Positions 18,700-27,671 are shown, counted from the stretch's first letter. The stretch: DNA of 57,356 nt from an uncultured SAR86 cluster bacterium (GCA_902556355.1 CACDVW010000004.1:1-57356); one strand, 5' to 3'. Numbers and translations are program-made. The notes: generated by a model from the sequence alone, not told the origin.

Positions 18700-18783
18700 A
18701 TGACAAAATCTAAATTTTTATTACTATTAATCTTATCTTTATTAATTCCTGTTGTATTAATTAGATTAATAGTAGGTTTTTAA
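18700..18783 (+). CDS. 27-residue possible membrane peptide
   Basis: A tiny ORF, MTKSKFLLLLILSLLIPVVL plus IRLIVGF, ending 27 bases before the sugar-dehydrogenase start. It looks like a charged N-terminus and one helix. No clear ribosome-binding site is seen. The remainder of the 460-base gap between 18351 and 18810 shows only these three small ORFs and AT-rich sequence. Confidence 0.25.
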   Translation: MTKSKFLLLLILSLLIPVVLIRLIVGF

Positions 18784-18810
18784 AATATAGATACATCAAA
18801 AAGGGGAAAC

Positions 18811-19893
18811 ATGAATCTAAGAGTATTTTTATCTTTATTATTTTTATCTAATATCACTTTCGCAAGTTATAAATATGAAATCATTGCTGAGGATTTAGAT
18901 GATGCTTGGAGTATGGTTTTCATTGATGAAAATACTATTTTATTTACAGAGCTTCCTGGTAATTTAAAGATTCTAAATTTATCAGATAAATCAATTACAA
19001 ACATAGTAAATATACCTAAAGTGCATTATGCAAGCCAAGGGGGGCTTTCAGAAGTAATTCTTGATCCAGAGTTTAAGTCAAATAATAAAATTTATTTAAG
19101 TTATTCTGCAAAGAATAAGAATAATAAATCAACCTTATTTCTATCTTCAGCAAAGTTAAAGAATGACAGCTTAGAAAATCAAAAAGTTATTTTTGAAGCA
19201 ATTGCTCCTAGACGAACATCAGTACACATGGGAGCAAAAATAGCTTTTATGCAAGATGGTACTCTATTACTTAATAGTGGTGATGGATTTGATCATAGAG
19301 AAAAGGCTCAGTATTTAGATAACCATTTTGGGAAAATTATAAGAATAAATACTGATGGCACAGTACCTAAAGATAATCCTTTTGTTAATACCGCTGGTGC
19401 ATTACCAGAAATTTATTCATATGGTCATAGAAATATGCAAGGACTTATTGTTACTAGCTCAGGTGATATATATGAAAATGAGCATGGTCCAAAGGGTGGT
19501 GATGAAATGAACCTCATTAAACCATCACTAAATTATGGTTGGCCTGCAATTACATATGGAATTGACTATTCAGGAGCAGTTATAAGCCCATTTACAGAAA
19601 AAGAGGGCATGGAACAGCCTTTACTTCATTGGACTCCATCTATTGCACCTTCTGATATGGTTTACTATGAAGATAATTTGTATCCTGAATTTACAGGTTC
19701 ATTCTTAGTAACAGCCTTAGTGTCGAAAGATGTTAAAAAAGTTACTTTTGTAAATGATACAGCTAATCAAGAAAGTTTATTCTCTGATTTAAATGAAAGA
19801 TTAAGAAATATTGAAATCTCCCCAGCTGGATTTGTCTACCTTCTTACAGACGGACCTGGCGGAAAATTAATTAAAGTATTACCAAAAGAATAA
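18811..19893 (+). CDS. PQQ-dependent aldose sugar dehydrogenase (GSDH family)
   Basis: A 360-residue periplasmic six-bladed propeller of the glucose/sorbosone dehydrogenase family, similar to E. coli YliI. It has a signal peptide (MNLRVFLSLLFLSNITFA), DLDDAWSMVFIDENTILFTE, SQGGLSEVILDPEFKSNNKIYL, SGDGFDHREKAQ, YGHRNMQG, and the ENEHGPKGGDEMNLI segment that binds PQQ and calcium in the family. Members oxidise the C1 of aldoses. No PQQ synthesis genes are in the window. GGGG-containing Shine-Dalgarno sequence precedes the ATG. The stop overlaps the next start by one base, so the membrane protein at 19893 is probably its partner. Confidence 0.88.
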   Translation: MNLRVFLSLLFLSNITFASYKYEIIAEDLDDAWSMVFIDENTILFTELPGNLKILNLSDKSITNIVNIPKVHYASQGGLSEVILDPEFKSNNKIYLSYSAKNKNNKSTLFLSSAKLKNDSLENQKVIFEAIAPRRTSVHMGAKIAFMQDGTLLLNSGDGFDHREKAQYLDNHFGKIIRINTDGTVPKDNPFVNTAGALPEIYSYGHRNMQGLIVTSSGDIYENEHGPKGGDEMNLIKPSLNYGWPAITYGIDYSGAVISPFTEKEGMEQPLLHWTPSIAPSDMVYYEDNLYPEFTGSFLVTALVSKDVKKVTFVNDTANQESLFSDLNERLRNIEISPAGFVYLLTDGPGGKLIKVLPKE

Positions 19894-20723
19894 TGAAAAT
19901 ATCTAAATATCCATTTGCAGTATTATCAGCAGCATTGTTTACGGTAATGCTAGTTACTCCTATTACTTCTATATCAAATCTTATTTGGCTGTCTTCTGTT
20001 AATATGCCTGTAACTTTCATAACATCTTTAGAGGTTATTCTCTTTGATTTTCAAAGACTAGGCTTTCCTTTATTTGCCGTTTTCACAATAGCTTTTACTA
20101 TAGCTTTTACAGTGGCAGGTTTGTTCTCACGGTTCACAAAATATGGTGGAAACAATCTCTACGCACTAGCAGGTGCTGCTGCGATTGGTGTTGCGTTAAT
20201 TTTAATGGTGGAGCTGTTATTCCAAACTCAACTATTAGGTGGTAACCGCTCATTTTTAGGAAAAATATTTCACTGGATTGCAGGATTCTTTGGTGGATAC
20301 TTTTTCTATAACCTCATATCTAAAGAAAGATCTTTTACCTTTGTTGTAAGATTTTTTGGGATATTCTATTCTTATGTTCTTTTAGGCCTCGTTTTAACAT
20401 GGGTATTTACACCCAGTGCTGCAGCAGCAGATTTTGGCTTTATCCTTGGTGATTTATCAGATAGCGCACAAAACGCCTTATTAAGAGATTTCACTTCATT
20501 TTTTGTAGCTACATTTATATTTTCAATTTTAGGAGTAGTTACCTTAAATCCTGCATGGTTTTTTTCAGCAGGAATTATTTATTATGGAGCAGCATTATTC
20601 AATTTAGTTGCTATTTATGCACACGGCACAACCTATAACCAGATCTACGTTGGTGAAATTATTTTAGGTACTATACCAACTCTATTAGCCTTAACAATAA
20701 TCTATAAAAACAAATCTATCTAG
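19893..20723 (+). CDS. multi-helix membrane protein, unknown function
   Basis: A 276-residue protein with about eight hydrophobic helices and no recognised family name. The C-terminal 120 residues are homologous to the 125-residue protein at 8790 (shared RDFT[SA]FF and FFSAG-type motifs), so this looks like a two-domain version with an added N-terminal half. Coupling by TAATG to the sugar dehydrogenase suggests a membrane anchor or electron-transfer role, which is inference. No cofactor-binding motif is evident to me. Confidence 0.75.
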   Translation: MKISKYPFAVLSAALFTVMLVTPITSISNLIWLSSVNMPVTFITSLEVILFDFQRLGFPLFAVFTIAFTIAFTVAGLFSRFTKYGGNNLYALAGAAAIGVALILMVELLFQTQLLGGNRSFLGKIFHWIAGFFGGYFFYNLISKERSFTFVVRFFGIFYSYVLLGLVLTWVFTPSAAAADFGFILGDLSDSAQNALLRDFTSFFVATFIFSILGVVTLNPAWFFSAGIIYYGAALFNLVAIYAHGTTYNQIYVGEIILGTIPTLLALTIIYKNKSI

Positions 20724-20759
20724 CTTATAGGTTTTGCCTATATTACTTATGCGTCTTAG

Positions 20760-21053
20760 TTATATTGATCTAATTAAAATTATTCCAATTAGCATTATTA
20801 GTATTTCCCCTAATAAAATTATTAAATAATATGAGCTAGGAATTCCACTTGAAGTAATATTTATAAGTCTAATTAATGCAAACCCAGCCATAAAAACAAC
20901 AATACTCCAAATAGCAATTGAAGTTAAAGGTTTATAAAAAGCAGAAATTACCCAAAATAACGCTATTGCTATGTAAAGACCGTAATGATCAAATTTAGCT
21001 AAATAAAAAAGAGCTGATGCTGTGATGATTAGATATAAGGTTTGAAAAATCAT
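20760..21053 (-). CDS. small membrane protein, unknown function
   Basis: A 97-residue protein with three to four hydrophobic helices, beginning MIFQTLYLIITASALFYLAK. I recognise no family. It starts seven bases after the stop of the YkoF-like gene on the same strand, so the two form a short operon. It ends convergently with the membrane protein at 19893. Confidence 0.6.
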   Translation of the reverse strand: MIFQTLYLIITASALFYLAKFDHYGLYIAIALFWVISAFYKPLTSIAIWSIVVFMAGFALIRLINITSSGIPSSYYLIILLGEILIMLIGIILIRSI

Positions 21054-21060
21054 ATAAGAT

Positions 21061-21381
21061 TTAGTCTAAAGCTTTATAGTTAGGTATAACTTTCATTACG
21101 TATACAGCATTATTAAATTCTTTTTGACAGACTGAAATAGTCTCCTTAACTGAATTCATAGCATGATGATATTCACCTTGAATTACAGTACTAGTAGGAA
21201 AGGTTGTTATCTTAAGATTGCTATAAGTATTAATAGCTCTTATAAAGCCCTTTATAGGCGGAATAAAATCTTCTTTATTGGGATACATGCTTACATCTAT
21301 GGTTACTTGAAGAGGTTCATTTAACTTAGCAGAACCTTTAGTAATATTATTTTCTATAAATTCTTCGTAGTCTTTGCTCAT
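21061..21381 (-). CDS. YkoF-like thiamine/HMP-binding protein
   Basis: A 106-residue protein with one ferredoxin-like domain of the YkoF/MTH1187 thiamine-binding group. The family pattern is visible: VTIDVSMYPNKEDFIPPIKGFI, then FPTSTVIQGEYHHAMNSVKE, then AVYVMKVIPN at the end. Such proteins bind thiamine or its hydroxymethylpyrimidine precursor in the cytosol. It heads a two-gene minus-strand operon with the membrane protein at 20760, which could be a vitamin-handling pair; that role is inferred. Confidence 0.65.
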   Translation of the reverse strand: MSKDYEEFIENNITKGSAKLNEPLQVTIDVSMYPNKEDFIPPIKGFIRAINTYSNLKITTFPTSTVIQGEYHHAMNSVKETISVCQKEFNNAVYVMKVIPNYKALD

Positions 21382-21414
21382 AAACTTATATTTGTAAATG
21401 GGTATGTATTAACT

Positions 21415-21498
21415 TTAGCTATATGCGAGTTTAACTACATAGATAAATATTACTATTGCTAAACATATAAAAATAACCCAGTTAACCCAATTATTCAT
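21415..21498 (-). CDS. 27-residue possible membrane peptide
   Basis: A tiny ORF upstream of the YkoF-like gene, MNNWVNWVIFICLAIVIFIY plus VVKLAYS. It has one hydrophobic helix with Trp at the N-terminal boundary, which is typical for an interfacial anchor. No ribosome-binding site is evident. It has the same length and design as the candidates at 18554 and 18700. Confidence 0.3.
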   Translation of the reverse strand: MNNWVNWVIFICLAIVIFIYVVKLAYS

Positions 21499-21596
21499 TT
21501 TTATATTTTAACAAAAGAAAATAGGAGATTTATGATTTTTATTTGTTTATAGATTGTGTCAGAATAATTAAACTTATTTTTCTAACTGGAGAGATT

Positions 21597-21698
21597 ATGA
21601 ATTGGTTAAAAAACTTCTTTTATAAACTGTTTAGTAAATCAGAAAGAAAGATTTTTGATAAGTCTGATTTAGAATACCAAGATAGTGATAACACTTAA
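21597..21698 (+). CDS. 33-residue amphipathic peptide
   Basis: A small ORF with a good ribosome-binding site (GGAGAG) just before the ATG. The product starts MNWLKNFFYKLFSKSERKIF, a basic amphipathic helix, and ends with an acidic tail (DKSDLEYQDSDNT). It has no known family. It is the last apparent gene before the tRNA-derived repeat at 21774. Confidence 0.45.
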   Translation: MNWLKNFFYKLFSKSERKIFDKSDLEYQDSDNT

Positions 21699-21742
21699 CG
21701 ATACTATTAAAAACTAAAAAATAAAATAATTGCGAAACTTGC

Positions 21743-21759
21743 AAAACCCTATAAAATAG
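21743..21759 (+). promoter_or_regulatory. candidate tRNA-Ser -10 region at repeat copy A
   Basis: AAAACCCTATAAAATAG ends 14 bases before the tRNA-derived segment. The same 17 bases occur ahead of copy B (27672-27688), and AAACCCTATA occurs ahead of the intact tRNA (42673-42682), about 20 bases before the mature 5' end in each case. TATAAAAT is a good -10 box. At copy A it would be the original chromosomal tRNA promoter. Confidence 0.4.
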
Positions 21760-21773
21760 CTACTTCAGAATCA

Positions 21774-21996
21774 GGAGGGATGGCAGAGTCTGGTTTATTG
21801 TAACGGTCTTGAAATGTTCCCTTAGGTCTTTTACTACTCATTAACACTATTTAAAACGGCATTAATATAACCTTTTAAAAAAGAGTAATATTTCTTGAAA
21901 AGCAGTAAAGAAATAAAAATCCCACAAAAATCCCACAATTACCTTAATAGGATCAGACTGACTCTAGGAAAAGAGGGAGCTTGCGAATAACCCATT
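21774..21996 (+). repeat. tRNA-Ser-derived direct repeat, copy A (candidate attL)
   Basis: Bases 21774-21814 are identical to the first 41 bases of the tRNA-Ser gene at 42704, ending at the last base of the anticodon loop. The next 182 bases replace the 3' half of the tRNA with unrelated sequence. By eye the whole 223 bases match copy B (27702-27924) without a mismatch. The repeat contains a TCCCACAAAAATCCCAC motif (within 21915-21936) that also occurs next to the integrase. Ten bases upstream (TTCAGAATCA) are also shared with the intact tRNA's flank. It does not encode a functional tRNA. Confidence 0.9.
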
Positions 21997-22118
21997 GGGA
22001 TTTAGTAAAAAGAACCTAGTTTAAAGTAATAATAATTATATTCTTTACAATTCTTAAAAAAATAATAAAAACTTTTTATTTAAAATTATGTCTATATAAG
22101 AAACTATATGGAGTATTT

Positions 22119-22484
22119 ATGAAAACAAACTTACTATCACTTACATTAATAACACTTTTTTCATCTTCTGTTATGGCAAATTCAGGAATGAGTATAAAAG
22201 ATATTCGAACTGTTGAAGATGTTCAAGACATTCGTAACAAAATTATCTTCAGAATGACCGAAGTTTTAAATACAGAAAATTTATCAGAAGATAAGGTAAT
22301 GATACTTAAAAAAAGAATTGAGTTACTTTCAAATAAACCTCTTCCCACACAAGAGCAGATTGATTGGAGAGTTGAAAATCCATTAGATTTTCATTCACTT
22401 AAACAAAATAAGGATCAGTTGAAAAGAGATTTAAGAATTAAGATATTTCGACACTTCAGAAATAATAGGCAGCTTGTTGGGTAA
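22119..22484 (+). CDS. secreted hypothetical protein upstream of a two-component system
   Basis: A 121-residue protein with a signal peptide (MKTNLLSLTLITLFSSSVMA). The mature part is highly charged and mostly helical (for example ILKKRIELLSNK and DLRIKIFRHFRNN). I recognise no family. It is the first gene of island 1 and lies 57 bases before the response regulator. By position it might be a periplasmic signal protein for the kinase. The 122 bases between repeat copy A and this gene are AT-rich with no other feature seen. Confidence 0.6.
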   Translation: MKTNLLSLTLITLFSSSVMANSGMSIKDIRTVEDVQDIRNKIIFRMTEVLNTENLSEDKVMILKKRIELLSNKPLPTQEQIDWRVENPLDFHSLKQNKDQLKRDLRIKIFRHFRNNRQLVG

Positions 22485-22541
22485 AGTATTTAATTAATAA
22501 TAACAGAGCCGTTATTTAAGAATAGAAATCCTAGATTTAAT

Positions 22542-23213
22542 ATGAGAGTACTTCTTGTTGATGATGATAAAAAATTTACTACTGGACTGAAAATATTTCT
22601 CAATAAATTCAGTATTATTGTAACAATTGAGGACTGCATATCTTCAGCAGAAAAACAACTTAAAAAATCAAATTTTGATGTTATTTTATTAGATGTAATG
22701 ATGCCTGGTGGTAGTGGGTTTGATTTTTTGCCAACTATTCGAAGGATATGTGATATTCCAGTAATTATGTTAACTGCATTAGATGAAGAGAATGAGCTTG
22801 TAACCGGCTTAGATCTAGGCGCAGACGATTACATTACAAAACCATTTAGCCCCAATGAATTAGTTGCTCGTATACGAGCAATACATAGGAGATATTCAAA
22901 CGGTAAAACTAATAACCAAAGTATTTTGGATGATCTTGAATTATTTCATAGTCAGTGCATGGTAAGAGTAGGGAGTATCAATATTAATCTTACAGAAGCT
23001 GAATCTCTTATCATCCATCTGCTTTTAAATGCAAAAGATAATTATTTAACTCGTGAATTTTTATATCATCAAGTTTTGAATCGTGAAATGATGCCAGAAG
23101 ACAGAAGTTTAGATGTTCACATTAGTAATCTGAGACGGAAATTGGGCCCACATCCAATTAAAGGTAATAGGTTTAAATCAATCAGAGGTAAGGGTTATGC
23201 CCTTACAAAATAA
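22542..23213 (+). CDS. OmpR-family response regulator
   Basis: A 223-residue transcription factor. The receiver domain (residues 1-115) has the acidic pocket VDDD at 7-9, phospho-acceptor Asp51 in LLDVMMPGG, Thr78, and Lys100 in ADDYITKPF. The C-terminal winged helix spans about 125-223 with DRSLDVHISNLRRKLG and a final IRGKGYAL. It overlaps the kinase start by one base, so the two are co-translated. The likely target is the downstream receptor gene; no binding site was identified. Confidence 0.93.
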   Translation: MRVLLVDDDKKFTTGLKIFLNKFSIIVTIEDCISSAEKQLKKSNFDVILLDVMMPGGSGFDFLPTIRRICDIPVIMLTALDEENELVTGLDLGADDYITKPFSPNELVARIRAIHRRYSNGKTNNQSILDDLELFHSQCMVRVGSININLTEAESLIIHLLLNAKDNYLTREFLYHQVLNREMMPEDRSLDVHISNLRRKLGPHPIKGNRFKSIRGKGYALTK

Positions 23214-24574
23214 TGCGTAATTTAGTTTGGACATTTTGGCTTGCATTAATCTTAGCAATTATTGGTACTTTTATCTCAAGTGCCATTTTGATAAATCAAT
23301 GGAATAACTACATGTATTATTCTGAAATAGAAGGTCGTCCAAACTATCCTCTCTTCGAACTTTCTAAGGAAATTGAAAATACATTGGAAAACCAAGGCAA
23401 CCTTGAGGATCTTTTACTTAAAAACCCAATTAGTAAATTTGGAGATATTTATCTCATTGATTCTTCAGGCTTAGATGTTTTAAGACGCACACTGCCTGAG
23501 GAAATAGTAATCAAATCAAACAGTCAGCCTATAACTAAACAACCAAAATTTACACAAACAATTAAGCTTGATACTGGTGAAACATTTTTTTTAATTTTTA
23601 GTTTTGATTTAGAACAACGTCCTATATGGAATCTCTTTAAGAGATTTGGTCTTCTTTGGATTTTTTTTCTAGCATTCATTATTTCTGGATTAATTTCTTG
23701 GTGGTTAGCATCTAAGACTGTGCGCCCAATTCAAAAGATAGCATTAGTAAGTAGACTTCATGGAGAGGGCGATTTACATGCACAGATTGATAAAGAAATT
23801 CTTGAACGTAAAGATGAAATAGGTGTACTTGCCAGACAGCTAAAAACCTCAGGCATAAAAATAGAGGAATTAATAAAGAAACAGAAAGATTTTTTAAGAG
23901 ATGTTTCTCATGAAGTTAGAACTCCACTTGCAAGAATGCAGATTGCTGTAGAAACTCTAGAACTAGATACCAGTGATGAAAAATCAATGAATCAGATTAA
24001 AAATGAAGTTCTTATTGTTGATCAGCTTGTTCAAGATTTACTTCATTTGTCTCATTTTGATCACCCATCCAAGAACCATAAGATTGATACTATTACTGTA
24101 TACAATTTAGTTCATCAGTGTATAGATAGATCGAAGATACTTGCTAGATCAAAAAACATTTCAATAAAAGTCTTAGATAAAAACTGGGAGAACATAAAGA
24201 TTAATGGAATTATCTTTTTACTAGAAAGGGCTATAGATAATATTTTAAGCAATGCACTGCGCCACTCTCCAGAATATGGTGAAATTGAAGTTACATGCGA
24301 AATAGAAAAGTCATATTGTTCTGTATGCATATATGATCAAGGTGAGGGCGTAACCGAAGAGAGTCTTAAAGATATATTTGAACCATTTGTCCGAATGGAT
24401 TCATCACGAAATCGACAGACAGGTGGTTTTGGTCTTGGTCTTTCATTAGTAAAACGAATTATAGAGTTTCATGGTGGTCAAGCTAGTGCATCAAATTATT
24501 CTAATGGCTTTGTGGTTAAATTAAAAATACCTTTAAATATAAATGCGTTAGAACTTTCTCTTAACAATTCTTAA
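23213..24574 (+). CDS. sensor histidine kinase
   Basis: A 453-residue membrane kinase. Helices at about 8-28 and 146-166 flank a periplasmic sensor of about 115 residues. HAMP follows from about 167 (SKTVRPIQKI). The phospho-acceptor is His233 in DVSHEVRTPLARM, the N box is NALRHSPEYGEIE, the G1 box is YDQGEGV, and the G2 box is GGFGLGLSLVKR. The layout resembles CpxA/QseC-type kinases. With the response regulator before it and a TBDR and Spy-like protein after it, an envelope-stress or substrate-sensing role is plausible but unproven. Confidence 0.93.
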   Translation: MRNLVWTFWLALILAIIGTFISSAILINQWNNYMYYSEIEGRPNYPLFELSKEIENTLENQGNLEDLLLKNPISKFGDIYLIDSSGLDVLRRTLPEEIVIKSNSQPITKQPKFTQTIKLDTGETFFLIFSFDLEQRPIWNLFKRFGLLWIFFLAFIISGLISWWLASKTVRPIQKIALVSRLHGEGDLHAQIDKEILERKDEIGVLARQLKTSGIKIEELIKKQKDFLRDVSHEVRTPLARMQIAVETLELDTSDEKSMNQIKNEVLIVDQLVQDLLHLSHFDHPSKNHKIDTITVYNLVHQCIDRSKILARSKNISIKVLDKNWENIKINGIIFLLERAIDNILSNALRHSPEYGEIEVTCEIEKSYCSVCIYDQGEGVTEESLKDIFEPFVRMDSSRNRQTGGFGLGLSLVKRIIEFHGGQASASNYSNGFVVKLKIPLNINALELSLNNS

Positions 24575-24632
24575 AAGAAATATTTATATCAACCAACTAA
24601 TATTCTTTCCATAAAAGTTTATTGGAAAAATT

Positions 24633-27086
24633 ATGATTAATATTAAATTTAAGTCATGTGCATTATTTATGTTCTTTGTATGTACGTTATCTGCAAATGT
24701 TGAATTACCCTTAATAGGAGGAAAAATTAACGATATCAACAGCGGTGAGTCCCTGCCATACGCAAAAGTTACTATTAAAGACACAAATAGAGTTTCTACA
24801 GCAAATCAAGATGGTTCATTTACTATACTTAATATTCCTGTGGGTTCAATTCTTGTAATCAATAAAATGGGATATGAAAGCAAGGAGATAAAAGTCTCTT
24901 CTGATACTAAACGATTGATTATAAATTTATTTAAACTTGAAAAGGATAGTTTGATTGAAGATGTTGTTGTTGTTGGAAGTGTTAATTCAAACATGATGCA
25001 ACAGTCTGGAATAAGTCAATTCTCTTTATCACCAGACCTTACACGATCTCTACCAAATCTTGGAGAACAAGATATCTTTAGATCAATGCAGTTATTACCA
25101 GGTGTATCTGGCTCCAATGAAAGCTCATCAGGACTTGTAGTAAGAGGAGGTACTATCGATCAGAATTTAGTTTTATTTGATGATTTCACTGTTTATCATG
25201 TAGACCATGTTTTTGGATTTTTTAGTGCATTTAATAATAATGCAATTAAGGATGTTCAATTTTACAAAGGAGGTTTTGGGGCAAAATATGGTGGACGTAT
25301 GTCTAGTGTTGTTGATATTACAGGTAAGGATGGAAATACTGAGCAATTCGGTATAGGTGCTAGTGTTAGTCTGTTAAGTACTAATGCTGTAGTTGAACAA
25401 CCTTTTGCAGATGGAGCAGGCTCTTTTATCTTAACAGGCCGCAAATCTTACCAAAGCGATCTCTATAACGATATTCTAGAGTCGGTTACTGGAGAAAACC
25501 AAAATGCTCAAGCTGGAACTTCAACACCTGGGCAATTTGCTTTAGGTAGATTTTCAATAGAACCAGAATCTTACTTTTATGATATGAATGCCAAACTAAC
25601 ATATAGACTACCAAACGATGATAAATTTTCTATCAGTTTTTATAATGGAGCAGATGAGCTTGATAACTCGCGAGATGTTGATGGGAATGCAGATATCAGT
25701 CGTTTATGTGAGTTGTTTGATGGAAATGGTCCTTTTGGAGGCACTTTTTGCGAAGAAGAAATTAGTTTTGCTGTAGGTACAATTGATCTAAGTGAATGGG
25801 GCAACACGGGCATTAGCGCAAAATATTCCCATCAATGGAATGATAGATTAGATACAAATTTTGTTATATCAGCATCAGAATATTTTAGTTATAGAGATCG
25901 TTTAATAAATACACAAGTTATATACGAAGATTCAGATGATGAACCAACAACAGGAGAGTCGAGCAGTAATGAGGATAATCAACTTGATGATTTTACTGTA
26001 AAAATTGAAAATGATTATTACTTAAATCAATGGAACACATTAAGTTTTGGATTGCAATATACTCAACAAAATATAGATTTTTCTCTTATACAAAATGGTG
26101 ATCTTGTTCTAGAAACCAAAAATGAAGGCGCTACCTCAACAGTTTATATTGAAGATGAGATTGTTATAAATGCACTTACAGTAATTCCCGGACTAAGAGT
26201 TAGTAAATATAGTATTAATGATGAAGTATATACAGAACCTAGATTATCGATTTCATATGAGTTAAATGATACTACGCAATTAAGAGCAGCTTTTGGTGAT
26301 TATCATCAATTTGCTCTCAGTGTTGCTAGACAAAGTATTGAGGAGGGACCTCGTAACTTCTGGACTTTAGCAGACGGGGAGACTGTACCTGTTAGCAAAT
26401 CAAGTCATTTTATATTGGGAACAACTCATTATGTCGGTAACTATAATTTTAATATTGAATTATTTCATAAGGAATATGAGGGTTTATCAGAATTCACGCA
26501 ACAGACACGACCAATTCGCAACGAAGACGGAACAGGGTTAACTCTTATTTTAGAACAAGAATTTCATACTGGTTCCGGGACTGCTTCTGGAGTTGAATTA
26601 TTTTTACAAAAAAATATCGGTGATCTAACTGGGTGGGTAGGATATACCTTTAGTGAAGTTATTTATGATTTTCCAACTGTTTCAGATACCACATATTTTG
26701 CTGATCAAGATGCAACAAATGAGTTCAAGACTGTATTGATGTATCGATGGGGGGATTGGGATTTAGCATCTACATTTATCTATGCTACCGGAAGGCCATA
26801 TACTGAAGTATTGGGTGTGGTAGAGGATACTTTTCCGCCAACATATGAGGTTGGTGCAAAAAATGATTTACGCTATGACGACTACCATCGTCTTGATTTG
26901 TCTTTTACATATAATTTTTCAAGAAGAGGACTTGACGGGCAAGCAGGATTATCAATATTCAACCTTTATGACCGTAAAAATCAATGGTACACAGAATATG
27001 AAATTATAGAAGGAGAAATTTTAGAAACAGAAATAACCTATCGTGGCTTTACTCCAAGTCTCTTTTTTAAGGTAGATTTATACTAA
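24633..27086 (+). CDS. TonB-dependent receptor with N-terminal carboxypeptidase-regulatory-like domain
   Basis: An 817-residue outer-membrane receptor. After a signal peptide (ending CTLSANVELP) comes a CarboxypepD_reg-like beta domain (INDINSGESLPYAKVTIKDT...). The plug has a SQFSLSPDLTRSLPNLGEQD segment and VVRGGTIDQNLVLFDDF, and the barrel ends in SLFFKVDLY. This build differs from the three other receptors in the window and is more like receptors common in Bacteroidota, consistent with transfer. Its stop overlaps the Spy-like gene by one base (TAATG). It lies 58 bases after the kinase gene. Confidence 0.9.
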   Translation: MINIKFKSCALFMFFVCTLSANVELPLIGGKINDINSGESLPYAKVTIKDTNRVSTANQDGSFTILNIPVGSILVINKMGYESKEIKVSSDTKRLIINLFKLEKDSLIEDVVVVGSVNSNMMQQSGISQFSLSPDLTRSLPNLGEQDIFRSMQLLPGVSGSNESSSGLVVRGGTIDQNLVLFDDFTVYHVDHVFGFFSAFNNNAIKDVQFYKGGFGAKYGGRMSSVVDITGKDGNTEQFGIGASVSLLSTNAVVEQPFADGAGSFILTGRKSYQSDLYNDILESVTGENQNAQAGTSTPGQFALGRFSIEPESYFYDMNAKLTYRLPNDDKFSISFYNGADELDNSRDVDGNADISRLCELFDGNGPFGGTFCEEEISFAVGTIDLSEWGNTGISAKYSHQWNDRLDTNFVISASEYFSYRDRLINTQVIYEDSDDEPTTGESSSNEDNQLDDFTVKIENDYYLNQWNTLSFGLQYTQQNIDFSLIQNGDLVLETKNEGATSTVYIEDEIVINALTVIPGLRVSKYSINDEVYTEPRLSISYELNDTTQLRAAFGDYHQFALSVARQSIEEGPRNFWTLADGETVPVSKSSHFILGTTHYVGNYNFNIELFHKEYEGLSEFTQQTRPIRNEDGTGLTLILEQEFHTGSGTASGVELFLQKNIGDLTGWVGYTFSEVIYDFPTVSDTTYFADQDATNEFKTVLMYRWGDWDLASTFIYATGRPYTEVLGVVEDTFPPTYEVGAKNDLRYDDYHRLDLSFTYNFSRRGLDGQAGLSIFNLYDRKNQWYTEYEIIEGEILETEITYRGFTPSLFFKVDLY

Positions 27087-27520
27087 TGTGTTCTTTAAAA
27101 ATAAATAGTAAAAAGTTAATTGTCATTATGCTTACTACCCTTATATCGGGAGTTAATGCTTCTGATTATGGTGAGCATAATGACATATTTTTAGAGATCC
27201 AATCAAGATTAAATTTAACAGAGGAACAAGTTCAACAATTCAAACCTATTTTTGTTGATAACTTTGAAAAACGAAGGAATTTAATGAATAAGTATGGCAT
27301 CAATATCAATAATAAAAAAACAACTAATAATAAAGGAATGGGAGTTATGGAAATACGTCAGCTTCGTTCGCTTAAAAAAGAAATTGATAAAATAAATAAA
27401 AATGCTGAAAAGCAGCTTGCTAACATTTTTACTAAAGAGCAAATGAATATTTATAAATTATTCCAAGAAGAGCAGCGAGATGAGATAAAAGAACAGCTTA
27501 TTGGAAGAAAGAATAGTTAG
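27086..27520 (+). CDS. Spy/CpxP-like periplasmic protein (LTxxQ-type)
   Basis: A 144-residue protein with a signal-like N-terminus (KKLIVIMLTTLISGVNA). The mature part has LNLTEEQVQQFKPI followed by a charged helical repeat and a second similar helix LANIFTKEQMNIYKLFQEEQ, the pattern of LTxxQ proteins such as Spy and CpxP. Those act as periplasmic chaperones or feedback partners of stress kinases. The presence of an OmpR/kinase pair in the same island fits a Cpx-like circuit. It is coupled by TAATG to the TBDR. Confidence 0.65.
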   Translation: MCSLKINSKKLIVIMLTTLISGVNASDYGEHNDIFLEIQSRLNLTEEQVQQFKPIFVDNFEKRRNLMNKYGININNKKTTNNKGMGVMEIRQLRSLKKEIDKINKNAEKQLANIFTKEQMNIYKLFQEEQRDEIKEQLIGRKNS

Positions 27521-27532
27521 GTATAAGGATTT

Positions 27533-27592
27533 TGGTGCTAAGTTTCACTCTAAGAATTAATAAATGAGATAATCCTCCGTTTCTTAGCACCA
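27533..27592 (+). terminator. long-range inverted repeat at the end of island 1
   Basis: TGGTGCTAAG (27533-27542) pairs perfectly with CTTAGCACCA (27583-27592) across a 40-base loop. It begins 13 bases after the last cargo gene. There is only a short TTT after the stem, so it could be a terminator or a structured 3' end. The rest of the 27521-27964 gap is AT-rich spacer and repeat copy B. Confidence 0.45.
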
Positions 27593-27671
27593 TTTATAAC
27601 CCCTATTTATGTGGTATTTCATTATTAAATAGCCTAATTTTAGCAATTTAATTAGTTATTGATTATGTATG

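Noticed and set aside
21774..21814. Possible second and third tRNA-Ser genes at 21774 and 27702.
   Set aside because: Only the 5' half is present; the anticodon stem, variable arm, T arm and acceptor 3' strand are replaced by unrelated sequence, so no tRNA can fold.
21749..21841. A 30-codon minus-strand ORF starting in the element end of copy A and reading antisense through the tRNA half (begins MSSKRPKGTFQDRY); a related longer version exists at copy B.
   Set aside because: No ribosome-binding site, and most of its length is fixed by tRNA complementarity, so an open frame here is weak evidence for a gene.
21915..21936. Possible CRISPR array from repeated TCCCACAAAAATCCCAC.
   Set aside because: Only two short units per site with no spacer-repeat periodicity and no cas genes; better explained as integrase-binding sites.
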